From assembly GCA_022836615.1 (NCBI GenBank), contig MU405249.1:219878-283877 (forward strand): a DNA stretch of 64,000 nt. Direction: 5' to 3'. Both the position numbers and the translations under genes were made by a program. Below, piece by piece: positions 34,701 to 44,609 of the stretch. The notes under the pieces are model-generated. The model worked only from the letters and a program-made list of their open reading frames with translations, made no database searches and was not told the DNA's origin. This stretch comes from Annulohypoxylon bovei var. microspora. Lineage: Eukaryota; Ascomycota; Sordariomycetes; Xylariales; Hypoxylaceae. Numbering within the stretch: the stretch's first letter is position 1; each line of letters opens with the position of its first letter.

Positions 34701-37084
34701 ATCAAGTAGTATGCCTCACGAAGAGCAACCTATCGTTGGTGTAACCTTGGTAGCCTTGCACCCAAAGGATCCTGGACCTTAAGTTGCTGTTATAGTCCAC
34801 GAAACAGGAATGTCACCTGTGACCTGCCCTGCTGGAACATCGGCTTGACATATCTGGACATATATCACAGTTACAAGTGCTATATCGTCAGACTAAGCTT
34901 GACCTAAGCGACAGTCGACCTATCACGTACAACGTAGACAAGGGGGATTTGAATATATGTGCGCTACCAGCGCTTCATACGTTATTTTGTATCATAACTC
35001 AGAACTACAGAATACTAGGTAACGATGGCTAGAATAGTAACATGTTACTCCTTAAATCGCTCAAGATCAGCAAGCTAGGCTGGAGGGATAATTATCGTAC
35101 TAACAATGCTATTCTTTGTTTTATTTTTAAACATTGCGAGAGTTTCTGCATTATCAAAAGACAATATATACTTGAGACTTGTATCAGTTGTGTTGTTGTT
35201 TCGACTTTGGCGCTATGTTGACTAACCCCTTTATCCAGGAACATTTCCATATGGGAGGGCATCTTGAAGGCCACATACACATATATCTAACCCCTAATTC
35301 AACATATAGTCGCGTCAATAGAGCCAACCCGTAGCCATTGTAATGCATTTTACTTTTTGAGAGACCTTTGCGTTTCTATATAAAAGTTCAAGTCGGATGA
35401 ATATTCCTCTTCTCTGGATTATCTGAAGGCTTTTATTCCTCTAGTTACCCACTTATGTACCTTCTTATCGACTTATTGAAAAAAAAAAAAAATAACCAAC
35501 GCTATCGTAATATCCTACATTTCTTTTAAGGCGCCTTAAGGACACGAAGAAGTAAAATGATGCGGTGGTTTATCATCAATTAGAATGAAAATTCGAAAGG
35601 AGCTCCATGTAATGTGGGTGTTGGGTACAATAGAAATTAGTACGATGGATGTAATACTTTGGTGCGCAAATCAACTGCGTTAAACTATCATAAGACAAAA
35701 CGTGTGCACCTGAAAGAGATAGCACTGCTTACTAATACCTAAAATATAATATCAAATATACCTAGGTACCTACCTAGTTATATGAAGGATTTGGAGGGAA
35801 TGATGTTCTATTTGAAGGCATTCAATAGAGAAAAGAAGTATTGGAAGCCCAATGATATCATGGGGCTTATGATCCCTGAAAAGGAGACCGAAACCGCAGC
35901 ATCCCTTTTGTAGCACTTGTCCTTGATAGGATCGGTTGCATGCTGCCATTAAGGTTATCTGAGCTAAGGCACCCGTGTTACCTGATAACCCGGATAGTCT
36001 GGATGGAAGGCATTTAATATTAGAAGATCCCCAGATATATCCCTGAATAGTATTCACAGTTGGAATGCGCTTGAAGTATTGAGAAGAATCCCATCTAAAA
36101 ACTTAGAACTAAGAGCCAACATTGAGGCGTGCATTCCAATGGATGAAGGATTTGAGAGATCGTCTGATGAGGGCTTAAATATATAAACGCCATCATCCTA
36201 AATAGAATGATATTTCTTGACCGGTGAGGTGAGCCCGACGTTGATGAAAACTCCGAAATCTCGGTGATATGTATTTGGGCACGGTGCGAGTACCTTGGTA
36301 CTACTTATAACTGAGGAACTGCAGATGCAGCAATACAGTGTCCCGTCTCATTGGGTTTGGGTACTTCAATGGAAGTGGTCCAATGAGAACATCAAATTCG
36401 AATGGAAAGAGCAAGCGGCAAGCCCTATGACCCTATGACATGATAACGTCATTTCGTTCCTTTAGAATCTCCTATTGAAACGACTGCGCAAGAACAAAGC
36501 TCTTTCCATCTGATAAGCATCCCCGCGATTTTCGACTCCGACCAGTACTCCGAACCGAGCAACGCATGTTTTTTCAGCTCCACAATCATTCAGACATGGA
36601 AAGAGCCCCTATGCTTGCACCGGGAGATTGAAACGTCGAAACGTGAAAACGTCAAACACTTACAACCGTTTCGTCCTCCCAAAAACATCACTTTGTTTGA
36701 TACCGCAACAAAATTTCCTCTCTTACTTTTTTCTCTTTTCGCATCATCCGCCAGCATTCTGATAATAGATATCAAGTGCACTCAGGCGAATGGATGGCTA
36801 TAAATGAGGAAGAGTCTAGAAAGCTATTTGGCGGCCATTAGCTTCGTAGTTTAATTACATCGCCGATTGTTTTTCTTCTTTTATCGCACCATTGACGCCG
36901 CTCCGATTTTAGGTCCTACCTAGACTGAAATTGCAGCCTTAGACCATCGCCACTAATTTTCACTTTTTATCTTCTTTTCTTCATTCATACACGACCACCT
37001 AGATACGGTGCCCGTCGTGCACCAACTTGACACCAGATCTATTGCCGAATTCACATCGATTGGTCCAGTACCACCACCGTCACG
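28800..37084. other. Long gene-poor block
   Basis: About 8.3 kb between the divergently placed beta-glucosidase and zinc transporter genes with no gene I can support. Frames are short and frequently interrupted. The part around 32,400-33,550 has several neighbouring short frames that might be the remains of a membrane protein, but I could not identify it. TACCTAGGTA-like palindromes occur near 31,217, 31,457 and 35,760, and an A-run of about 14 at 35,480. Confidence 0.5.
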
Positions 37085-38878
37085 ATGGCTTGGTCCAAAA
37101 CTACTCGGATCAGCATCATGCTGGCCATTGATATCACTTTTTTTCTTGTGGAACTGATATCGGGTTTCATGGTTCATTCCCTAGCATTAATGGCAGATGC
37201 ATTCCATATGCTGAACGACATCATCTCGCTAATTATTGGTCTGTGGGCGGTTACTGTCGCTCAGAGAGCAACAACCAACAAATTTTCCTATGGATGGGTC
37301 CGCGCCGAAATTCTCGGCGCTGCTTTCAATGCCGTCTTCTTAATCGCCCTCTGCGTCTCTATCATACTCGAAGCATTGACTCGGTTCATTGAGCCCCAGG
37401 AAGTCTCGAACCCAAAGCTTATTCTTATCGTCGGCTGCTTTGGATTGACCTCGAACCTCGTTGGTTTCCTAGTGTTGGGAGGACATGGGCACGACCACGG
37501 AGATCATTCGCACGACGATGAACACGAACACGAACACGAACATGGGCACGAGCATGTTCACCAACATGATAACATTGCTGCGGCTGAGGAGGGTAGAGTA
37601 ACTGCGACACAGGCAATGGCAGACGAAACTGGTCCTGCGATGGATGTTCTGCCTGAGGTTGCTTTAGCACGAGCTCGGGCTGCAAATACCTCCCCAGAGA
37701 CCGTTCGTCATATCCAATTCAACCAGTCTGAGAGCGATCAAAAGCCGGGTCACCACGAACGAGGTGTTAGCCGAGGTGCTCTTTCTAGGGGTAGAGAGCG
37801 TCGACGTGCAGGCAGCCTTAAGCATAGCCGTCTAACTAGTATCGACGACTTTAGCATTCATCCGGCTAGCTTTAGACAGGAGATTATCGACCATAGCAGA
37901 TCGAGTCGCAACGGCAACGAGTCGGATGATAGCTCCAACGACGATAGCTCCGTCGATTCTCCCACCCGCGACGAATCAGCTATAGACGAGACTACGCCTC
38001 TTATCTCGAACGAGCGTGTGTCGGACAAGAGCTCCGCACACAAGGATAAGCATGTCAGCCAGTCAAGAAGCTCTCATCATTTCCGTGCCAGACGAGATTC
38101 CGGAACTCATCTAGATCACCATCACAACAGGCCTAAGTCGAAGTCGAGAAAGGGTCACAGCCACGGCCACAACCACGCCGACATGGGCATGAACGCTATG
38201 GTCCTTCATGTGTTGGGTGATGCTCTAGGAAATGTGGGCGTTATAGTCACAGCCTTGATCATTTGGCTTACTGACTGGTCGGGACGGTTCTATGCCGACC
38301 CAGCCGTCTCGTTGTTCATTACTCTCATCATTCTCAAGTCGGCAATTCCTCTCACAAAGGCAACGGCGCAAGTACTCTTACAAGCTACCCCTGACCACAT
38401 CAATCTTCAGGATATCAAGGAGGATATCCAAGCTCTCCCAGGAGTGGTCAGTTGCCATCACGTGCACATCTGGCAACTATCTGATACGAAGGTTGTTGCT
38501 TCCTTGCATGTGCAAGTGGCGTTCCCTACTACGACTGAAGGAGGAGAGAAGTACATGAAGCTTGCTAAGCAAGCGCGGAAGTGCCTTCACGCATATGGCA
38601 TCCACAGCGCCACCATCCAGCCAGAGTTCTGTCTAGAGGAAGACTGTACCCATGTTGATGATGGTTCCATGACGCTAGACGGACAAGCATCGCCGCGCTA
38701 TGGAGGCGACGTGTGTTTGCTGGAGTGTGTGGATGACTGCGTAGGTCAGGGATGTTGTACACTACCTTCACAAGCAGCTTCTAAGGCAGGATCAAGCCGT
38801 AGATCCAGTCATTCGGCCCCCCACGATCACAATCACGGCGAAGATCATGACCACGAGCATGACCATCACCACCACTAA
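37085..38878 (+). CDS. CDF zinc transporter, Zrc1/Cot1 type
   Basis: Single exon, 597 residues. Cation-diffusion-facilitator family: moves Zn2+ (and often Co2+) from cytosol into the vacuole in exchange for protons. Six membrane segments are visible. The zinc site is made by ALMADAFHMLND in TM2 and VLHVLGDALGNVGV in TM5, giving the H-x3-D pairs typical of zinc-selective members. The loop after TM4 is very long (about residues 130-365) and carries His/Asp/Glu-rich stretches (GHGHDHGDHSHDDEHEHEHEH and GHSHGHNHAD), as in Zrc1-like proteins. The cytosolic C-terminal domain contains PGVVSCHHVHIWQLSD. The tail ends in a Cys-rich patch (CLLECVDDCVGQGCC) and a terminal His/Asp run, likely extra metal ligands. 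The ATG lies at the first residue of TM1's hydrophilic lead, MAWSKTTRI, which matches the family. Confidence 0.95.
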   Translation: MAWSKTTRISIMLAIDITFFLVELISGFMVHSLALMADAFHMLNDIISLIIGLWAVTVAQRATTNKFSYGWVRAEILGAAFNAVFLIALCVSIILEALTRFIEPQEVSNPKLILIVGCFGLTSNLVGFLVLGGHGHDHGDHSHDDEHEHEHEHGHEHVHQHDNIAAAEEGRVTATQAMADETGPAMDVLPEVALARARAANTSPETVRHIQFNQSESDQKPGHHERGVSRGALSRGRERRRAGSLKHSRLTSIDDFSIHPASFRQEIIDHSRSSRNGNESDDSSNDDSSVDSPTRDESAIDETTPLISNERVSDKSSAHKDKHVSQSRSSHHFRARRDSGTHLDHHHNRPKSKSRKGHSHGHNHADMGMNAMVLHVLGDALGNVGVIVTALIIWLTDWSGRFYADPAVSLFITLIILKSAIPLTKATAQVLLQATPDHINLQDIKEDIQALPGVVSCHHVHIWQLSDTKVVASLHVQVAFPTTTEGGEKYMKLAKQARKCLHAYGIHSATIQPEFCLEEDCTHVDDGSMTLDGQASPRYGGDVCLLECVDDCVGQGCCTLPSQAASKAGSSRRSSHSAPHDHNHGEDHDHEHDHHHH

Positions 38879-40205
38879 AGAGGTGTTGGTGAAATAATAA
38901 ATTTCCTATTTGCTACATCGGACACTCGGTATTGGAGCGTAGAGCAGCTAGATTATTCGAGCTTGCGTATCTCTTTTGTTTCTAATACGGGCTCTAATAG
39001 TGCACAGGGCGTTAGGGGAAAATGGGCTTGTACATCATACGCAGCGGAATAGGTTTAAGGTGTATGTCTATTGAGACCGAGATGCATTACACGATCTGCT
39101 TCATCGGCTGAATGGTATGTGGCATTTTTGTGAAAATAACCCAAAATTGGTGATATGATCTTTAGTATAGTTCTAGTATCTACATACCGGCACTAGTCTA
39201 GGGGCTTCAAAACTATGATGGCATAGCTCCTTCTGAATCTCATAAAAGGTATGTATCAATGGAAGGTTACCTCTTGATCCTAGTCCATGAACCTTACCTC
39301 TTGTACCTTGCATATTCATGTAGTTCCAGAATTGACGATGGTATCTGGGTAGTATTTCACGTGGGCATTTGAAACTGTAATTATCCCCTATGAATTTAAG
39401 CATTAACGCACGGACGTTAACTTACCTTGCCATTCATCTCAGCCTCCATCTATTATTCTTCCACTTACTCAACTTATGTCATTCTTCATCTGATCTCTTA
39501 ACTGCTTAAGTAAGAACAAAAAGGGTACCAATCTATCTGTATTGATATAAAATATAGGTTTTTAGTGTTTAAAGCTGTCTATTGACACGATGACGACTAC
39601 CGCCTTATTCAATTCGAGCATGAGAACTGGCGAGGTCCTTTTCCCTTCGAACGAGTTTGATTTTCCCATCTGAGGCTGCAGCATACCGCATTGGGACCTG
39701 TAACAGGCAAGGCATGAATGATCACCCTGCACCACCGTCCTCCCCATCTGTCCCAGACAGCGCGCGAAGCTGCCTTCGCCAGTCTGTAACAGCCGCCCCG
39801 GGGTCTATCAATCCGCCCGCACTATGGTAAGCCTCGGATCCATGTCTAAGGTCAAGCTTTCGCGCTCGGATGGCTTTCCCGAGGGTGCGGTGTGAAACCT
39901 GGTTCCGGCAGTGTAGGTCAAATACTTTGCGTGCAGGCCGCCTCGCGGATCGGTTCCTCTTGGTTTCTTGGTATTTTGATGCTTCTCTTTCCTCTCTCTC
40001 TCTTCGTGTGTCGCTCCTTTGATAGTGTTTGCGTGCTCTGTCTTCGTTCTTTATTTTAATATTATTATTTTTTCTGGGCTTGCTGGTTCGGGGTTCCCGC
40101 AGTCTGTTCGATAGATCTGCCCTGGTTGAGCGTTCTACGATTCTCTTCGCGTCGTTCCTTTTTTTCGATCGGTTATTTTAGTTCGTCGATACCACGACCG
40201 TCACT
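38879..40205. other. Intergenic; promoter of aspartic protease gene at right end
   Basis: About 1.3 kb between co-oriented genes. A CT-rich tract at about 39,979-40,020 (CTTTCCTCTCTCTCTCTTCG) lies roughly 190 bases upstream of the protease ATG and probably marks its transcription start region. No gene supported. Confidence 0.5.
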
Positions 40206-41787
40206 ATGAGGGTTTTGAATACCGCCGCCGCTGTTGCGGCGTACGTTCTCTGCTGTCAGGACCTGGCGTCCGCCAGTCCCGTGCAGAAGCAGAAGCGCGG
40301 ATTGTTGGATGAGATGTTGCAGATTACGACACTGGGTGGGATGACGTTCAAGATCGATCAGGTTCAGAATAAAAAGTACTACGGCCAACGGAAGGGAAGA
40401 GGCGCAATGGCTATTGCGAGGGCATATTCGAAATATGGCTCCGCGGTTTCGGACGATTTGCTGTCCAGTATAGAAGAAATTCTGAAGGAGCTTGGCCTAC
40501 TGGGAATTACTGGAGCTGGAAACAGCACGGGCGATGATCCTCAAGGTATGTCTTGGTAGTTAACTCGGCTCTGCTATTCCGGCTCATCAGTTTCTAGGCG
40601 AGGTGGCGGCAACTCCGCAGATGTTCGACTCCGAATACCTGTGCCCGGTTTCTATTGGCACTCCACCGCAGACCCTGAACCTGGACTTCGATACCGGTTC
40701 ATCTGATCTGTGGGTGTTCAGTTCCGAGACACCTGCGAATCAAGTCATGGGTCAAGCTACAGTACGTATATACCCTTTTAGAGACGAATTAACCTCGAAT
40801 AATACCCGTTGAAAGGTGATAAACGTTACGGCTCTCAGTCATGTTTGAGCCTTCCAGTAGTTAGCAATTGCTGACTCTAGATTGTGTAGTGGAATATCAG
40901 CCAGAGCTCGACTGCTCGGTTGCAGACAGGAGAGACTTGGTCTATCAGTTATGGTGATGGTAGTAGCTCTAGTGGTAATGTTTACTTGGACGAGGTGTCG
41001 GTTGGCGGAGTCACGGTCGCGAGCCAGGCAGTTGAATCTGCTAAAAATGTCTCGGTGTCGTTTACGCAACGACCCGATACGGACGGTCTTCTCGGATTGG
41101 CATTCGGCTCTATAAACACGGTTCAGCCTACTCAACAGAAGACTTTCTTCGAGAACGCAATCTCGGAGCTCGCGACCCCTTTATTCACAGCTAACCTAAA
41201 GAAAGAAGCACGTAAGTTGATTATGAACTGCTTATTACATTATTGTAGATGGCGTATGTTGACAAGTTCCAGCGGGTAATTATAACTTCGGCTTTATCGA
41301 TAACACCGAGTTCACCGGGGATATTTCGTTTATACCCGTCAACACGTCGGCCGGTTTCTGGCAGTTCACAGGAGCTGGCTATAAGATCGCTGATTCGGCT
41401 GCCGTCTCCTTGCCACATCAGGCCATCGCCGACACAGGCACCACGCTCCTGCTTGTTCCGGCACAGATCGCCGCCGCATACTACGCACAAGTGCAAGGAG
41501 CCGTCAACGACGCGAGTGCCGGAGGCTACACCTTTCCCTGCACCGCCACGCTGCCCGACTACACCGCTATTATCGGCGACTACCAGGCCGTGATCCCGGG
41601 CGACTTCATGAAGTTCTCGCCCGTTGACGGCGACTCGTTCGCCACATCAACCACGTGCTTCGGCGGCATCCAGGGCTCGCCCGCGGGCTTCCCGTTCGCT
41701 ATCTACGGCGACATCTTCCTGAAGTCGCAGTTCGTCGTCTTCCACGGCGGGAACCAGCAGCTTGGATTTGCTGCTAAGCCCCTATAA
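40206..41787 (+). CDS. Secreted aspartic protease (penicillopepsin/aspergillopepsin type)
   Basis: Four exons, 40206-40545, 40598-40761, 40890-41211 and 41273-41787, give 446 residues (introns 52, 128 and 61 nt). Pepsin-family A1 endopeptidase, active at acid pH outside the cell. Residues 1-24 are a signal peptide, followed by a basic propeptide to about residue 115. The mature enzyme starts around GEVAATPQMFDSEYL. Catalytic aspartates are Asp145 in DFDTGSSDLW and Asp329 in IADTGTTLL, 184 residues apart as in penicillopepsin. The flap tyrosine lies in SISYGDGSSSSG. The paired cysteines in GGYTFPC and TTCFGG match the conserved disulphide. The second intron acceptor was placed at TGTAG because the earlier CTCTAG would bring in an immediate stop. 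The last exon is more GC-rich than the first three. There is no C-terminal Ser-rich GPI tail, so it is not a yapsin. Confidence 0.93.
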
Positions 41788-42571
41788 GTTATTTTACGTT
41801 TTTAGAAGTTGGATGACGGTGCGGTTGGGGTGGCTGTATATTTCATGATCTTGATTTTAGATCTGGGCAAGAGATCCCGAGGTAGAGAGAACCATGTACA
41901 GTGGATATGAACGATTTTGCGAATTTGCATTTAACTATAGGTAACTAATGGAATTTATGATCGAAGATTTTGCTAAGTTACTCGGATTTGATAATCAAGT
42001 TGCTGCTCGGGATCGCGCCAACACACTTATTTGGGGTTCGTTGGTTGTAAGACTTGACTAGACGGTAAGGATTTGCACATGTACTCGGATTCGGCACTTC
42101 GGTCGCTTGTCCCCTGCCGACGTGGACGGGATTAACTCTCATTCGTGACGGCGAGGGTGAAACTCATACGTATTTCCACATTTCGACATCGACCTTCGCG
42201 GGGTTCGCGGTTGAAGTTGACCTGTTAGCGATCACTATTGGTTCAACAGCATAGGGAGGATTTTACTCGTCTGACATCACACCACCTGAACCATTCCTCT
42301 GAGCCGGCAGCCAGCCACCGCGCTCCTTTTCGCTTCTTTGTTTTGGATGAGCTTATATACGCACAAAATTGAAAACGGGCATATCTTGCTTTTATATATT
42401 TCAGCTGACCCCTGGCTTCCGGCAGTACCCGGAATTCCCCAAATTTCCGGATCTACGAGCCGACCCGTCGTATTTAGTTTCAGATCTGATATAACAACCA
42501 GAGCCTCTTAATCCATCACTCCCTACCTATACATAACCACACCTACATTTTCGCAACCATAAAACCGAAAA
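41788..42571. other. Intergenic
   Basis: About 780 bases between two co-oriented genes; holds the protease terminator and the promoter of the GC-rich gene downstream. CCAAT on the minus strand (ATTGG) lies near 42,237. No gene supported. Confidence 0.5.
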
Positions 42572-43456
42572 ATGTCATCCCTCCTCCAAAGAAAACTCCC
42601 CTCCATCCTCCACGCCTCCGCCCTCCCCATCCCGCACTCCTACCGCAAACCCCTCCTCCTCGCCACCGGCGCCGCCGCCCTCTCCGCGCCGCTGCTCGCG
42701 TACGCGTACGGCTGCTACGCGGAGTGGCTGGCGCTCGGCCGCGGCGGCGTGCCGTACAACGTGTTCGGCTGGCTCGCGCAGTCGGCGCTGCACGTGCTGG
42801 CCCGGACCGACCTGCGCGACCCGGTGCCCCGCAAGTACGGCGACGTCGCTGACGTGGGCAGACTGTACGGCGAGGCGGGTGGACGCAGTTACCTCGGGGT
42901 GAGAGATGAGAACGGCGCACTGGCAGAGCGGAAGGGCCCCCGCCCCACGGTCCCGGGCTTCGTCGCGCCGCAGCGGCAGACCAGCGACGGCGCCTCCGCC
43001 CGCACCGTCGCCGCGCTGAACGGCCTGCTCGCCGCGCTCGCCGACGCGAACCCGCACCTCTTCGAGCTGCGCCCTAGCCGCCTCGAGGGCCCGCCCCACC
43101 AGGCCCTCTGGCTCGTGTCCCAGGCCCAGGAACAGAAGCAGGCTGAAAAAGTGGACCAGGACGTCCTAAAGAGACGGTTGGGCCGCGGCGCCGCCGGCGA
43201 GTGGGCCCACGTGCATGGCGAGGGCAGCGCACATATCACCCTCAGCCCGCCGGACGCGGCGCTGGCGATCGAGAGGGGCTGGGCCGAGAGGCACCCCGTC
43301 AGCGGCGTGGGCGGGAACCGCGCGATGGTGCCCTGGGGCTACGTGATGGTGTACGCGCCGCGGGACGAGGGCGAGCTTGCCGTCTGGCGCCGGGTGTTGC
43401 TTGCCGGGGCGCGGTACGTGAGTCAGGAGCGGGGGGCGGTTGTTGTTCCCGAGTGA
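42572..43456 (+). CDS. Luciferase-domain (PF17648-like) membrane-anchored protein
   Basis: Single exon, 294 residues. A membrane segment lies near the N-terminus (about residues 28-47, LLLATGAAALSAPLLAYAYG). The C-terminal half has the pattern of the fungal 'Luciferase' domain family: AHVHGEGSAHITLSPPDAALAIERGWAERHP and MVPWGYVMVYAPRD, with the paired histidines of HVH and AH. The family name comes from a weak similarity and does not mean light production; the biochemical role is unknown. The gene is strikingly GC-rich against AT-rich flanks, with third positions almost always G or C, which also creates long false frames on the other strand. Start chosen at the first ATG after a CCTAC/CATAACC leader. 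No intron is needed. Confidence 0.72.
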   Translation: MSSLLQRKLPSILHASALPIPHSYRKPLLLATGAAALSAPLLAYAYGCYAEWLALGRGGVPYNVFGWLAQSALHVLARTDLRDPVPRKYGDVADVGRLYGEAGGRSYLGVRDENGALAERKGPRPTVPGFVAPQRQTSDGASARTVAALNGLLAALADANPHLFELRPSRLEGPPHQALWLVSQAQEQKQAEKVDQDVLKRRLGRGAAGEWAHVHGEGSAHITLSPPDAALAIERGWAERHPVSGVGGNRAMVPWGYVMVYAPRDEGELAVWRRVLLAGARYVSQERGAVVVPE

Positions 43457-44609
43457 GTGAGTTGGGAGTTTGGAGATGGGTAACTGGAAGACTATTTATG
43501 GGTTGAGTGGGTGTTAGGGTCTGACACATAGAAGGGGAGGGGAGGGCGGGGTGTGGTGCGCCATGTGGCGTTGGAGAAGTGTTGTTGCCTCTCGATAAAT
43601 GTCCTGTAGGATATCAAGAGGATGTGCCCATACTGCCTTAGACTGAAAGGAAGTTAAAGTGAGGTCTCTCTTTAGGGTCTTCCTTTGGGAGTAGCGAAGG
43701 GAGACATATCCATGATGTAGGTGTATCTATGAGAATAATCTCTCCTTATTGCCTATATATCAAAGTACTGCATCATTGTCACCACAGGGCTAGTCCGATT
43801 TGAGATTTGTACAATGATTTCTATGCTAGTCAGTCATTTCTTAATACAGAGCCATCCTTATCCGTACCCAAGAATAAACCATACCATTACCTCCCCTCGC
43901 CTTATATACATGTTGCCTTATGTGCGTTTAGGGAGTCAGAGTGATCTGCCGGTATCTATAGCGGTTGGTGGCGAACGTACAAACCCGCCCACCAAGAATA
44001 TTATGACCTATGCGCCCAAGGCAGCAGTTCGAAATTTGGTACATAAAATAGCATTTCAACAATTATTCCGCGTCTATTCATCAAATAGCTTCACTCCAGT
44101 TTGTCCTACAACTCCATGCCACGGGCTTCATCCCCATTTAATATCGGGGAAACTTCATTCGAAGATTCGCTTTATTGGTATATCCTTAATGATTCCTCGG
44201 CTATGCCATATGATAACAATCAGCCGGGGCTCGATGTGTCTCGATGCCGAGGCATGTTAAATAAAAGAAAATCTATCCGGGACGTCAAAGACGTCCATAG
44301 CCACGGCTTCTTCTCCTGTACGCCGTAATAAAAATAGGAGACGTTAAGAGGGGTGGGTATGGTATAATGTAGTAAGAAAAATTCGTCGTCTGCGCCTCTA
44401 GCCTCGAATTATCTTTCGTAATATGCGGAAACAAACAAGAAGATTCTCTGTAGATGAAACATGATGATAGATGACCATTCGTCACCAAAAACGTAACGAG
44501 CAAGAAGTTGCTCATCCATTTCCTTCCAAGCGTGTCGCTCGTCGTGGTCTCGTGGCGGATTGACACATTAAATAAAACAAAACAAAAAAGTATTGGGTTG
44601 GAGACAGCG
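43457..44609. other. Intergenic between convergent genes
   Basis: About 1.15 kb between two 3' ends. A 148-codon frame at 43814-44260 has no recognisable content and is not called. Expected to hold two terminators. Confidence 0.5.

Noticed and set aside
34343..34705. 120-codon minus-strand frame in the gene-poor block
   Set aside because: Composition is Arg/Trp/Cys-rich and unlike the window's real proteins; no family recognised.
42575..43239. Long minus-strand frames opposite the luciferase-domain gene
   Set aside because: Mirror effect of very high GC at third positions; Arg/Ala/Gly-rich products with no domain.
43814..44260. 148-codon plus-strand frame
   Set aside because: No recognisable motif and it lies in a convergent 3' region; better explained as chance.
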